NCBI GenBank assembly: GCA_016302315.1
Contig: JAEDNW010000005.1
Span: forward strand, 1 to 34,211
Length of the DNA: 34,211 nt
From: UBA1724 sp016302315
Lineage (GTDB): Bacteria > Verrucomicrobiota > Lentisphaeria > Oligosphaerales > Oligosphaeraceae
Direction of reading: 5' to 3'
Within the stretch, counting starts at the first letter, position 1. Every line of letters begins with the position of its first letter. This document shows, piece after piece, positions 10,031 through 18,219 of the stretch. The notes under the pieces were generated by a model, which saw only the letters and a list, made by a program, of their open reading frames with translations, was not told the DNA's origin and made no database searches. Both the position numbers and the translations under genes were made by a program.

Positions 10031-11071
10031 CTACTGGCAGTTGTCCGGATAGCCGATGTACAGGAGATCCTCCCCCACCATCTCCAGACGGATCCGGGAG
10101 AGATGGATGGCCTCCTCCAGGCTGGCGGGGGCGTTTCCCCCCACGGCGGGCACGGAGTTCCGGCCTCCGATGATCTTGGGGGCCACGAAGAAGAAGATCT
10201 GGTTCACCACGCCGCAGGCCAGAGCATTGGCGGCCAGTTCCCCGCCTCCCTCGATGAGCAGCACGGTCTTGTCCTCCGCTCCCCAGATGGAGAGGAAGGT
10301 ATCCCAGGCTTCGGGGGTATCGGGCTGGGTTTCCACCAGGGGGCGTCCGGTGGCCATGGTGAGATGGAGATCGCTGGGGAGGGGCTGGCTGGTCCAGATC
10401 ACGGGAATGGGCTGCCGGCTCCAGTCGGCGGGTTCCCGGACGGTGAGCTGGGGATTATCCCTCCGGGCGGTCTGTCCCCCCACCATGATCATGTCGCTGA
10501 GCTGGCGGAGCCGGTGGGCCTTGCGGCGGGCCTCGGGGCCGGTGATCCATTGGGAGGTGCCGTCAGGCAGGGCGATTTTCCCATCCAGGGAGACTCCCAG
10601 CTTCAGGATGACCCAGGGGCGTTTTTTCCGGATCCACCAGAAGAAGTGTTCATTGAGGCGGTGGCATTCCTCCTCCCGGCAACCGGTCTCCACCTGGATT
10701 CCGGCGGCCTGGAGGCGCTCCACGGCGGCTCCCCCATGGGCGGGGTTCTCGTCCAGGCATCCGATGACCACGCGGCCCACGCCGGAGCGGATGATGGCCT
10801 CGCAGCAGGGAGGGGTGCGTCCGGTGGTGGTGCAGGGTTCCAGGGTCACGTACAAGGTGGCCTGGGAGAGATCCTGGCCGGGGGGAAGAGCCTCCAGGGC
10901 GCGAATCTCCGCATGGGCTTCCCCGGCCTTGGCGTGGAAGCCCCGGGAGAGTTCCGTCTCCCCCTGGGCAATCACGGCCCCCACCATGGGATTGGGGGAA
11001 CAGAGTCCCCAGCCCTTCTCCGCCTCTTGCAAGGCGACCTGCATCCATCGTCGGTCTATGTCACTTAACAT
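10031..11071 (-). CDS. ribD: Bifunctional riboflavin deaminase/reductase RibD
   Basis: Catalyses the second and third steps after GTP cyclohydrolase II: deamination of the pyrimidine, then NADPH reduction of the ribosyl side chain. It has 346 residues. The deaminase half has the zinc and catalytic motif HAE (His53, Glu55) and PCTTTGRTPPC (Cys80, Cys89). The reductase half starts near residue 150 with RPWVILKLGVSLDGKIA and includes DMIMVGGQTARRDNP and LIEGGGELA. All key residues are present. It precedes ribE; the lumazine synthase and ribBA genes are not in the window. No clear Shine-Dalgarno. Confidence 0.96.
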   Translation of the reverse strand: MLSDIDRRWMQVALQEAEKGWGLCSPNPMVGAVIAQGETELSRGFHAKAGEAHAEIRALEALPPGQDLSQATLYVTLEPCTTTGRTPPCCEAIIRSGVGRVVIGCLDENPAHGGAAVERLQAAGIQVETGCREEECHRLNEHFFWWIRKKRPWVILKLGVSLDGKIALPDGTSQWITGPEARRKAHRLRQLSDMIMVGGQTARRDNPQLTVREPADWSRQPIPVIWTSQPLPSDLHLTMATGRPLVETQPDTPEAWDTFLSIWGAEDKTVLLIEGGGELAANALACGVVNQIFFFVAPKIIGGRNSVPAVGGNAPASLEEAIHLSRIRLEMVGEDLLYIGYPDNCQ

Positions 11072-11127
11072 ACAGTGGTTTTTTCAGGGTGGAAACAAGG
11101 CGGCCTCCCCTGCGGGAGAGGGAGAGG

Positions 11128-11880
11128 CTACCTGCCGGACATGGCCCGAAGAAGCCATGCCAGCGCGGGTCGGGGATCCAGGAAGGCCCCGTGGCGGCGG
11201 GCGATCCGGTAGGTCTCCCGGCGGGCCAGGGCCCGGCTGGAGTTGGCCAGCCCCCCCAGCTGCATGTGGATGCCCACGGGATCCAGAAAGCGCCAGGAAA
11301 TGCCGGCCCGGCGACACCGCCAGATGAAATCGTAGTCGGCGGCAATCCGGTATCGCCCGTCGTAGAGCCCTACCTTCTCGTAGGTGCTTCGCCGGAAAAA
11401 GGTCCCCGGATGAGGCACCGGCATCCGCCAGGGCAGCTGGCCGAACGAGGAGGGGCGGAAGACCCACTCCTTCCGGGGGACCGAAGGATGCATCCGCACC
11501 GGAAGAGAAAGCGCCCCCAGGGCGGGATCCTGCTGAAAGGCCTCCCACACCCAGGTCAGAACCCCGGGATCGTACCAGTCATCCGCATTGAGGAGGGCCA
11601 CCACCTCGCCACGGACCTGGCGCAGCCCCTGGTTCCAGGCGCCGGGAATGCCCGCCTCCCCCGGCTGGCGCACCTGCCTCTCCCGCCGGAAATCCACCCC
11701 CGCCGCCCGGAAGCGGGGTTCCCACTCCGCCAGGAGTTCCCAGGTGCCGTCCTGGGAGCCGCCGTCCACCAGGAGGTATTCGGCGGGGAGGGTTTCCTGG
11801 GCCAGAATGGAGGCCAGGGTCCTGGGAAGGGTTTCGGCGGCGTTCCAGCAGATGGTGATGAGGGAGATTCCGCCGTTCAT
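11128..11880 (-). CDS. GT2 family glycosyltransferase
   Basis: GT-A-fold glycosyltransferase of family 2, 250 residues. The N-terminus SLITICWNAAETLPRTL and VDGGSQDGT (nucleotide-binding), LNADDWYDPG (the DxD-like metal motif) and a later ADYDFIWRC (catalytic acidic region) are typical of inverting enzymes that add sugars to lipid or polysaccharide acceptors. It has no TM segment, so it probably works at the membrane with a partner. The start codon overlaps the stop of the DUF2304 gene as ATGA (11880-11877), indicating coupled translation. DUF2304 proteins often accompany GT2 enzymes. Donor and acceptor cannot be told from the sequence. Confidence 0.9.
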   Translation of the reverse strand: MNGGISLITICWNAAETLPRTLASILAQETLPAEYLLVDGGSQDGTWELLAEWEPRFRAAGVDFRRERQVRQPGEAGIPGAWNQGLRQVRGEVVALLNADDWYDPGVLTWVWEAFQQDPALGALSLPVRMHPSVPRKEWVFRPSSFGQLPWRMPVPHPGTFFRRSTYEKVGLYDGRYRIAADYDFIWRCRRAGISWRFLDPVGIHMQLGGLANSSRALARRETYRIARRHGAFLDPRPALAWLLRAMSGR

Positions 11881-12242
11881 GTTTTTTGGGGGGAGGGAGG
11901 GGACGGAGGCGTGGCGTCAGAGGGGAGCTGGCGGGGGGAGCGGAGGGCGATCTGCCGGGTCACTTCCGTCAGCTGGCGTTCCAGGCGGCGGATGCGGGCC
12001 AGGACAATGAGCAGGGCCCCGTAGCCGGCCAGGACGGCCAGATAGAAGAGAAGGTCGGTGCCCCGGCCCACCCCCACCTTGGCCGCCAGCCAGTTGGCGG
12101 TCTCCGGGAAGAGAACCAGGAAGACGCCCAGGCAGAACTGGACCACCAGGAAGAGGCGGGCACCCAGGCGGCTCTTCAGGGAAGCCAGGGCCACCAGGGT
12201 CAGCAGGAGCAGTCCGGCGATGAGGATGATGCGGATGGGCAT
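11877..12242 (-). CDS. DUF2304 family small membrane protein
   Basis: A 121-residue inner-membrane protein with three hydrophobic segments (about 4-21, 29-46 and 63-84). The third begins with the family hallmark GRGTDLLFYLAVL, and a charged helix RIRRLERQLTEV follows. The tail is Pro/Ser-rich. This pattern matches DUF2304, a family of unknown biochemical role that regularly sits beside GT2 glycosyltransferases. Here its stop overlaps the GT2 start by four bases. It may anchor or assist the glycosyltransferase; this is inference. The ATG follows a pyrimidine tract, 13 bases after the acyltransferase fusion gene. Confidence 0.85.
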   Translation of the reverse strand: MPIRIILIAGLLLLTLVALASLKSRLGARLFLVVQFCLGVFLVLFPETANWLAAKVGVGRGTDLLFYLAVLAGYGALLIVLARIRRLERQLTEVTRQIALRSPRQLPSDATPPSPPSPQKT

Positions 12243-12255
12243 GGGGAGAGGGCGC

Positions 12256-14895
12256 CTAGGCGGCGGGTTCGCTTTCCAGACGGCTGCGGATGGTGCGGTA
12301 GTCGGTCTTTCCGGTGCCCAGCAGGGGGACTTCCGGCCAGAGGCGGACTTCCCGGATGGAGCAGATGGGGGAGAATCCGTCCTCCCGCAGGGCCTGGTTG
12401 GCCTCCTCCCGGGAGACGGCGACGGTGGTCACCAGGGTGATGACGGGGGCGGCATCGGGGCCGTAGGCCTCCACAGCCAGGGCAGGCCCCTTGGCCAGGG
12501 GATTGGGGAAGTGGTTCGCCAGGGACTCCTCCAGGGCAGGCAGGGAAATCATCTCCCCGCCGATCTTCACGAAGCGCTTCAGGCGGCCCTTGAAGGTGAT
12601 ATACCCGTCCTGGTCCATCTGGACCAGGTCACCGGTGCGGTACCAGTTGCGGCCGTTGCGCACCACAAAGGGGCTAGCCCCCTTGTAGCCCAGATAGCCG
12701 CTGAAGACCGTGTCGCCGCAGACCACCAGCATCCCCGTCTCTCCCGGGGGGAGCACCTTTCGGCAGTCCTCGTCCATGACCACGCCCTGGGTGCAGGGGA
12801 GGAGTTTTCCGATGGTGCCCAAGCGGCAATGCCCCGGCTTGTTCAGGGAGACCACGGGCCCGCATTCCGTGATGCCGTAGCCTTCGTAGAGTTCCGCTAG
12901 AGGCGCCTTCTCGTGGAGGAGGCGGAAGGTGGCTTCGGGGCATTTTTCGGCGCCGCAGACCACCAGGCGGAGAGTCTCCAGCTGCTGGGAGGTGCCGTTG
13001 CGCAGGATATTGGCCACAAAGGTGGGGGTTCCGCAGAAGAAGTTCACCTTGTAGGCGGCGGTGAGGCGGGCCAGCATGGCGCCCTCGGTGGGATTGGGAT
13101 GGTAGACCACCCGGATGTTGGAGGCGCAGGGGAAGACGATGCTGAGGAGAGTGCCGAAGGAATGGAAGGGCGGAAGCATGCCCAGGAGGCAGTAGTCCTT
13201 CTGGATCCCCATGTCGGCGGCGGCGTGGGTCACGTCGGTCATGAGATTTTCATGGGTCAGGGGCACCGCCTTGGGCAGGGTCTCCGAGCCGGAGGTGAAG
13301 AGAATCACCGCCGTTTTGGGGATGGGGGCCTTCCAGAGTTTCCGCCACCAGAGACGGCTGCGGAGGAAGGCCAGCAGCTTCGCCCCCAGGCCGATGGATT
13401 CCCGGATGGACTCCACCGTCACAAAGCGGTCTTCCAGGCCCGTGAAATCCACCCCGGTTCCCTTCAGGCGCTCCACCAGAACCCGGGCCGTGAGGATCTT
13501 CTCCAGCCCGGAAGCCTCCACGCAGTGGCGGAGATTCCGGTTACCCACCGTCCAGTTCAGCATCACGGGCACCTTTCCGGCAAATTGGGCCGCCAGATAC
13601 ATCAGGGTGGCCGCCACGGTGCCCGGCATGAGGATGCCCAGGCGCTCGCCGGGCAGTTTCTGCAGCTGGGGAGTCAGGGCCATCACCGCCAGCACCATCT
13701 TCCGGTTGGTGAAGACACCGCTGGTCTGGTCCGCCCACACGGGACGCCCGGGATCCTTTCTGGCGTTTTTCAGGAAAGCCAGGGGCACGCTCTCCGCCTG
13801 GGTGACAGTCAGGGGACGGGGATCATCGTAGTACCACTGGGCGGGCACGGGCAGGAGGGGTTCCATGCCGGCGCTCTCGCCCATGGCGGCGATCAGCAGG
13901 CTTGCCACCGTGCGGAGCTTCTCCGGGCTGGGCACCTCCTTGCCGAACTCCTGGGCCAGCCACTGCTGGAGTTCCACCACCACCAGGGAATCCAGGCCCA
14001 GATCCGTTCCCAGGGTATCCGTATCCCGGATCATGCGCTTCCCCGTCAACTCCCGGAGCTTCTCCTTGACCTTCACCCGGATCTCATCGGGAACCCGGCT
14101 GGTGTCCTCGGCGGAATTGCAGGCGTCCGGCTCCGGCAGAGTCCGGGGGCGTCCCCCGAACCAGGTGTAGGGCACGTAGGTATTGGGGCGCATGGCCCGG
14201 TTGTAGAAGTTCTCCAGATAGCGGTTCAGGAGATCCTTTTCGGAGCCGTCGGGCAGATCGTCGGGGCGGGTCACGAATTCAATGGTCACGGGACGCCGGG
14301 GCATGAAGAAGATGCCCCCTAGAATCACGTGCCAGAAATGGCGTTTCAGGCAGACGCCGAAGGGAAGCTGATACCCCTTGGCCCGGCCGAAGTCGCTTCC
14401 CCACAATCCCGTGGTGCGCACCAGAACCACCTTGCAGGAGGGATATTCCTGGAGAATCCGGGAAACCCCGCCGTTGCCCCGCAGCTTCTCCATGCGGGAG
14501 CGATAGATTCTCCCCGCGGGATAGAAGAGGAGGTTGTCTCCGGCCTTCAAGGCCTCCACACAGCGCTCAATCTGGGCCAGCACCGCATCGTGGCCCGCCA
14601 TGCCCGCCACCCCCAGATCCGGCAGAGGCAACACCCGGATGCGCCAGCCAATGTGCCGCAGAATCGTGGCCCGCACCTGCTTCTCCGTCACCAGGGCCCG
14701 GGGATGGAAGCGTCGCCACAGGACGGTGGAGAGAATCACCGGGTCGATGAGAGCGGGGTGATTGGGCAGGAAGAGAATGCCGGAGCGGCCGTAGCGCTTC
14801 ACCACCTCGTCCAGTCCTTTGACCCGAATCCGGTAGCGCAGCCGCACGGCAATGAAGACAACCACCCACAGAAAGAAGACGATCAGGCAGTTCAT
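12256..14895 (-). CDS. PlsC acyltransferase / acyl carrier protein / acyl-ACP synthetase fusion
   Basis: An 879-residue protein with three joined activities. Residues 1-20 are hydrophobic. A PlsC-type acyltransferase domain (about 15-235) has NHPALID (His46, Asp51). An ACP domain (about 260-330) has the phosphopantetheine motif DLGLDSL with Ser303. An AMP-forming acyl-activating domain (about 350-875) has LFTSGSETLPKAVPLTH, YEGYGITECGP and YRTGDL. E. coli Aas has the two outer domains and no ACP; it reacylates lyso-phospholipids. Here the activating domain could load the internal ACP and the PlsC domain transfer the chain to a lysolipid. In the PlsC domain the usual FPEGxR reads FYPAGRIYR, with Ala replacing the conserved Glu. 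Start chosen at 14895 because ATGA overlaps the methyltransferase stop; an ATG five codons earlier is possible. Confidence 0.9.
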   Translation of the reverse strand: MNCLIVFFLWVVVFIAVRLRYRIRVKGLDEVVKRYGRSGILFLPNHPALIDPVILSTVLWRRFHPRALVTEKQVRATILRHIGWRIRVLPLPDLGVAGMAGHDAVLAQIERCVEALKAGDNLLFYPAGRIYRSRMEKLRGNGGVSRILQEYPSCKVVLVRTTGLWGSDFGRAKGYQLPFGVCLKRHFWHVILGGIFFMPRRPVTIEFVTRPDDLPDGSEKDLLNRYLENFYNRAMRPNTYVPYTWFGGRPRTLPEPDACNSAEDTSRVPDEIRVKVKEKLRELTGKRMIRDTDTLGTDLGLDSLVVVELQQWLAQEFGKEVPSPEKLRTVASLLIAAMGESAGMEPLLPVPAQWYYDDPRPLTVTQAESVPLAFLKNARKDPGRPVWADQTSGVFTNRKMVLAVMALTPQLQKLPGERLGILMPGTVAATLMYLAAQFAGKVPVMLNWTVGNRNLRHCVEASGLEKILTARVLVERLKGTGVDFTGLEDRFVTVESIRESIGLGAKLLAFLRSRLWWRKLWKAPIPKTAVILFTSGSETLPKAVPLTHENLMTDVTHAAADMGIQKDYCLLGMLPPFHSFGTLLSIVFPCASNIRVVYHPNPTEGAMLARLTAAYKVNFFCGTPTFVANILRNGTSQQLETLRLVVCGAEKCPEATFRLLHEKAPLAELYEGYGITECGPVVSLNKPGHCRLGTIGKLLPCTQGVVMDEDCRKVLPPGETGMLVVCGDTVFSGYLGYKGASPFVVRNGRNWYRTGDLVQMDQDGYITFKGRLKRFVKIGGEMISLPALEESLANHFPNPLAKGPALAVEAYGPDAAPVITLVTTVAVSREEANQALREDGFSPICSIREVRLWPEVPLLGTGKTDYRTIRSRLESEPAA

Positions 14896-15443
14896 TCCAG
14901 GTTCTCCCATTTTCCGGCGGACGGGGATTGCCGCCGATACTGTCGCAAGGCGTCAAAAAGTACCACGCCGGCGCAATTCCCCACGTTGATGGAATTTTTG
15001 CGGCCGCAGGCAGGCAATAGAAGGAAGGCGTCGCAGAGGGCCAGGGCCTCCGGAGAGATGCCCAGGGCCTCGTTGCCCAGGACAAAGGCGGCGGGGAACC
15101 GGAGAGTGGCCTCCCAATAGCATTGGGCGCCCACCACCGTGTCCACCCCGTAAATGGTGTATCCCCGCCCCTTCAGCTCCCGCAGGGCCTCCTCCGCATG
15201 ATCAAAATGCCGGCAGGGCACGGTCTCGTCGCATCCCCGGGCGGTTTTGGCCAGCTTGTCATGGGGCGGGCAGGGAGTATAGCCGCAGGCGTAGATGGCC
15301 TGGGCATTGACGGCGTCCACCAGACGGAAGATGTTCCCCGTATTGTAGGCACTGCGCAGCGTGTCCAGCACCACCACCACGGGAAGGCTTTCCTCCCGGG
15401 GACTCTCCTGGTCCCCCACTCGCATCTGCGGCACGGCATCCAT
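14892..15443 (-). CDS. SpoU/TrmH family RNA 2'-O-methyltransferase
   Basis: A 183-residue SAM-dependent methyltransferase of the trefoil-knot SpoU/TrmH type, acting on ribose 2'-OH of tRNA or rRNA. The three family motifs are present: LDTLRSAYNTGNIFRLVDA (motif 1, with the N-x-G-x-x-R catalytic region), FVLGNEALGIS (motif 2) and LPACGRKNSINVGNCAGVVL (motif 3). It lacks an extra RNA-binding domain, as in short members such as TrmL-like proteins. Its target is not determinable. The stop overlaps the start of the fusion gene (ATGA). A weak GAGAG lies before the ATG. Confidence 0.9.
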   Translation of the reverse strand: MDAVPQMRVGDQESPREESLPVVVVLDTLRSAYNTGNIFRLVDAVNAQAIYACGYTPCPPHDKLAKTARGCDETVPCRHFDHAEEALRELKGRGYTIYGVDTVVGAQCYWEATLRFPAAFVLGNEALGISPEALALCDAFLLLPACGRKNSINVGNCAGVVLFDALRQYRRQSPSAGKWENLE

Positions 15444-15512
15444 GTTCTCTCAAGAGATTCCGGAAAAGGATAAGGGGCAGAGGAGAGAGGGGGGAGAGAC
15501 AGGAGGGAGGGG

Positions 15513-17234
15513 CTAGCGGCCCCCTGCCGGACGGCGGAAGGGAGGACAGCCCCCACGGCCGCCATGGGAAGAGGAGGAGGAACGGCCAAAGCCCCCGCGG
15601 CCCGACCGGCTATGGGAAAAGGCGGAGGAAGAGGAATGCCTCTCCTCCCGGCTGGGAAGCTTGACCCCGGCGGCCGGAGGCGGCATCACCAGCATCTCCT
15701 CCGGCGGCTGCACGGAGGGAAGGGGACGCCCGATGTACTGCTCGATCTCCGGCATGACAAAGGCGCAGTCCTCGTCCGCAAAGGAGATGGCCCGCCCCTG
15801 ATGCCCCGCCCGGGCGGTGCGCCCCACCCGGTGGACATAGTCCTCCGCCTCGTAGGGCAGGTCGTAGTTGAAGACGTGGGTGATGTCATCCACCTGGATG
15901 CCGCGTCCCGCCACATCCGTGGCCACCACCACCTTGACGGTGCCATTGCGGAAGGCCTCCAGGATGTTCAGGCGCCGGTTCTGGTTCACGTCGCCGGAGA
16001 GCATTTCGCAGGGGATTCCGTATTTCATCAACTGGTATCGGAGATCTTCCACATCCCGGCGGCGGTTCCGGAAGATCAAGGCGCGGTGGACATCCTCGTG
16101 CTGGAGGACCCAGAGGATGATGGCCAGTTTTTCCTGGGTTGTGCAGGCGTAGACGGTTTCATTCACGCCCTCGGCCACCACCCGTTCCGGCTCCACCTCC
16201 ACCACGGCGGGATCGGGGCGCATCCACTGGCTGGCCAGCGCCATGATGTCCTTGGAGAGAGTGGCGCTGAAGAGCATGGTCTGGCGCTGATCCTTGGAAG
16301 GCAGATAGTGGATGATGCGCTTCACATCGGGGATGAAGCCCATATCCAGCATCCGGTCGGCCTCGTCCAGAATCAGGACCTTCAGCATGGAGGTATCGAT
16401 CACCCGCTTCTGGAGGAAATCAATGAGCCGCCCGGGGGTGGCCACAATCAGGTCGCAGCCCGCCTGGAGCAGGCGGCGCTGCCGTTCGTAGTCCATTCCT
16501 CCGAAGACCGCCACGGTGCGCAGGGAAGTGTAGACGCTCAGATTATCCGCATCCTTGGCAATCTGGATGGCCAGCTCCCGGGTGGGGGCCAGCACCAGGG
16601 CAAAGGGCTGGTTCAGCTTGCGCCCACTGCCATGACGCACAAACTGATCCAGCATGGACATGAGGAAGACCGCCGTCTTCCCGGTGCCCGTCTGGGCTTT
16701 GCCCGCCAAATCCGCTCCCGTGACCGCCACCGGCAACGCCAGTCCCTGGATGGGGGTGCACTTCCGGAACCCCATGTCCTCCAGGGCCGCCCGGAGAATC
16801 TCCCGGGCCAGAGGGAAATCCTGGAAATACTTCACGCCCTCCTCCCGGCTCTCCACCGCAGGAGCCTGCCAGTCCCCGACTTTCTTCTTGTCCAGAATCC
16901 GGTGGGCACGCTCCTCCCCCAGACGGGACGCCTCCCCGGACTCCGCACTCACCGCAGGAGACGCCACCGCGGCAACCCCGTTGCCACGGCCCCCCTTCCC
17001 CGCACCGCCACGGGAGGGACGCCCCCCCTGACGACTGCTCCCGGAAGAGGACTCCCCACGGGCCTCCGGCTTCCTCTCCCCCGCCCCACGGCGGCGAGAA
17101 GGCTTGCGCCCCTCCTCAGAGGAAGGCGCAGAAGAAGAACGGGAGGAAGGGGCAGCGGCTTCGGCAGGCGCAGAACCGCCCCGGAACAGGGAACAAAGCC
17201 CCTTCCAGGCACGACTGAATAGACTGGAACTCAA
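15513..17234 (-). CDS. DEAD-box ATP-dependent RNA helicase
   Basis: ATP-driven RNA unwinding enzyme, 573 residues. The first 110 residues are a Ser/Gly/Arg/Pro-rich, probably disordered, basic segment. The Q motif, AQTGTGKT (near 178), PTRELA, TPGR, DEAD (in LDEADRMLD), SAT, and in the second RecA domain VVATDVAGRGIQ and HRVGRTARAG (near 468) are all intact. The C-terminal 50 residues are again Ser/Gly/Arg-rich, an RGG-like tail that can bind RNA. RhlB/RhlE-like helicases of this shape act in ribosome assembly and mRNA decay. The start is a TTG at 17234-17232 with AGGAG six bases upstream; no ATG gives a comparable site. Confidence 0.94.
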   Translation of the reverse strand: MSSSLFSRAWKGLCSLFRGGSAPAEAAAPSSRSSSAPSSEEGRKPSRRRGAGERKPEARGESSSGSSRQGGRPSRGGAGKGGRGNGVAAVASPAVSAESGEASRLGEERAHRILDKKKVGDWQAPAVESREEGVKYFQDFPLAREILRAALEDMGFRKCTPIQGLALPVAVTGADLAGKAQTGTGKTAVFLMSMLDQFVRHGSGRKLNQPFALVLAPTRELAIQIAKDADNLSVYTSLRTVAVFGGMDYERQRRLLQAGCDLIVATPGRLIDFLQKRVIDTSMLKVLILDEADRMLDMGFIPDVKRIIHYLPSKDQRQTMLFSATLSKDIMALASQWMRPDPAVVEVEPERVVAEGVNETVYACTTQEKLAIILWVLQHEDVHRALIFRNRRRDVEDLRYQLMKYGIPCEMLSGDVNQNRRLNILEAFRNGTVKVVVATDVAGRGIQVDDITHVFNYDLPYEAEDYVHRVGRTARAGHQGRAISFADEDCAFVMPEIEQYIGRPLPSVQPPEEMLVMPPPAAGVKLPSREERHSSSSAFSHSRSGRGGFGRSSSSSHGGRGGCPPFRRPAGGR

Positions 17235-17245
17235 AATGGACTCCT
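17232..17245 (-). promoter_or_regulatory. Ribosome-binding site fixing a TTG start for the DEAD-box gene
   Basis: AGGAG (17245-17241) lies six bases from TTG (17234-17232). A TTG start with such a good site may limit expression. Confidence 0.7.
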
Positions 17246-17451
17246 GATTCTAGAGGGAAAAACCGGAAAAATAACACCGCACCAGGGACAACAGGGCAGG
17301 CACACAATGCCCCAACCCCTCGCCCCAGCGCATTTTCGAGGTAAGACACTTAATATAACCCCCGCACTCGCCCCTCTCCTATCCCCCTGCCCCCCGGGGC
17401 GGAGAACCACTGGCTCCTTGCGCATTTCCCCTGGGCGGAAAACCTTGGCGG
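17246..17451. other. Gene-free stretch between the DEAD-box gene and the six-Cys gene
   Basis: Pyrimidine-rich on the plus strand, with a short AT-rich stretch near 17,345-17,357 that contains TATATT on the minus strand but no matching -35. It should hold the promoter of the DEAD-box gene because a terminator lies just upstream of it. No open reading frame with a ribosome-binding site was found. Confidence 0.4.
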
Positions 17452-17492
17452 AGGGAAAAACAAGGGCCCTTCGCACGGTGGCGAGGGGCCCT
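17452..17492 (-). terminator. Rho-independent terminator after the six-Cys gene
   Basis: On the minus strand AGGGCCC and GGGCCCT arms, extended by TCGC/GCGA across one mismatch, form a 12-position stem (17492-17463) followed by TTGTTTTT. It begins 33 bases beyond the stop of the six-Cys gene. Confidence 0.8.
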
Positions 17493-17524
17493 GATTCGTA
17501 TGAGAAGATGTGCGGGATGGGAGG

Positions 17525-18013
17525 CTACCGGCGGCGCATATTCACGGCCCGGGCCTCGTTCTGCGCCATCTGCAGGAAGGGGCACTTGGTGGGGATGTCG
17601 CAGCAGCAGCGGTAGGCCATGTTCAGATCCACATACTTGTAGGGCATGGTGCGGCCGTGGCGCTGGGCCACCTTCAGGCCGTAGGACTTCACGGCGCCGC
17701 AGTCCCCGGCGATGCCGTCATACTCGGGGATCAGGTTGCCATCGGGTCCGGTCTTGGCCGTCATGATCTTCTTCCAGCCGAAGTTGGGGGCGTAGTGGCA
17801 CTTCACGTGCTCCCGCAGCTGGGTGGTCAGTTCCGTGTTGTTCAGCCCCTGGGCCCACTCGGGGACCTCCACCTTGAAGGCCTCGTCATAGACGTTCTTG
17901 TTGGGCTTGGGCTCCGGCGGCAGAGGCGCATTGCGATCCGGGGCGGCCGGCCCCCGCGTCTCGGGCTGCTGGGGCTTGTGAAGGAAAGAAAAAAGGCGAT
18001 CGAAGAAAGACAT
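17525..18013 (-). CDS. Six-Cys protein of unknown function
   Basis: A 162-residue protein not recognised. The first ten residues are hydrophobic and aromatic (MSFFDRLFSF), followed by a Pro-rich linker to about residue 40. The remainder looks folded and has six cysteines: Cys72 in KCHYAPNFG, Cys105 in GDCGAVKS, the triplet Cys136-138 and Cys144 in YRCCCDIPTKCPFL. Such spacing would suit a metal site or iron-sulphur cluster, though no known motif matches exactly. There is no signal peptide. A modest AAGG lies before the ATG and a strong terminator follows, so it is a single-gene transcript, divergent from the DUF4159 gene 206 bases away. Confidence 0.75.
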   Translation of the reverse strand: MSFFDRLFSFLHKPQQPETRGPAAPDRNAPLPPEPKPNKNVYDEAFKVEVPEWAQGLNNTELTTQLREHVKCHYAPNFGWKKIMTAKTGPDGNLIPEYDGIAGDCGAVKSYGLKVAQRHGRTMPYKYVDLNMAYRCCCDIPTKCPFLQMAQNEARAVNMRRR

Positions 18014-18219
18014 GGTACCTTGAAAGACGGGTTCGGCGAATTATGGTTGCCCCCTAAGCCAATGACCTCCGCACGCTCTTTCCCTCCTCGCCAAAGTCAC
18101 CCTTGACCAAGGAAGCCAGATCTGCGGACTCTGGCGCGGCGCCGGAAACACCTCCCTCCAGGGAATGGAAACCAGGCACGGAGCGCCAAATATAACTCGA
18201 AACATTTTTTTTGCCATTC

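Noticed and set aside
15564..17222. A 552-codon plus-strand frame opposite the DEAD-box helicase
   Set aside because: All helicase motifs are on the minus strand; the plus frame has none and no ribosome-binding site.
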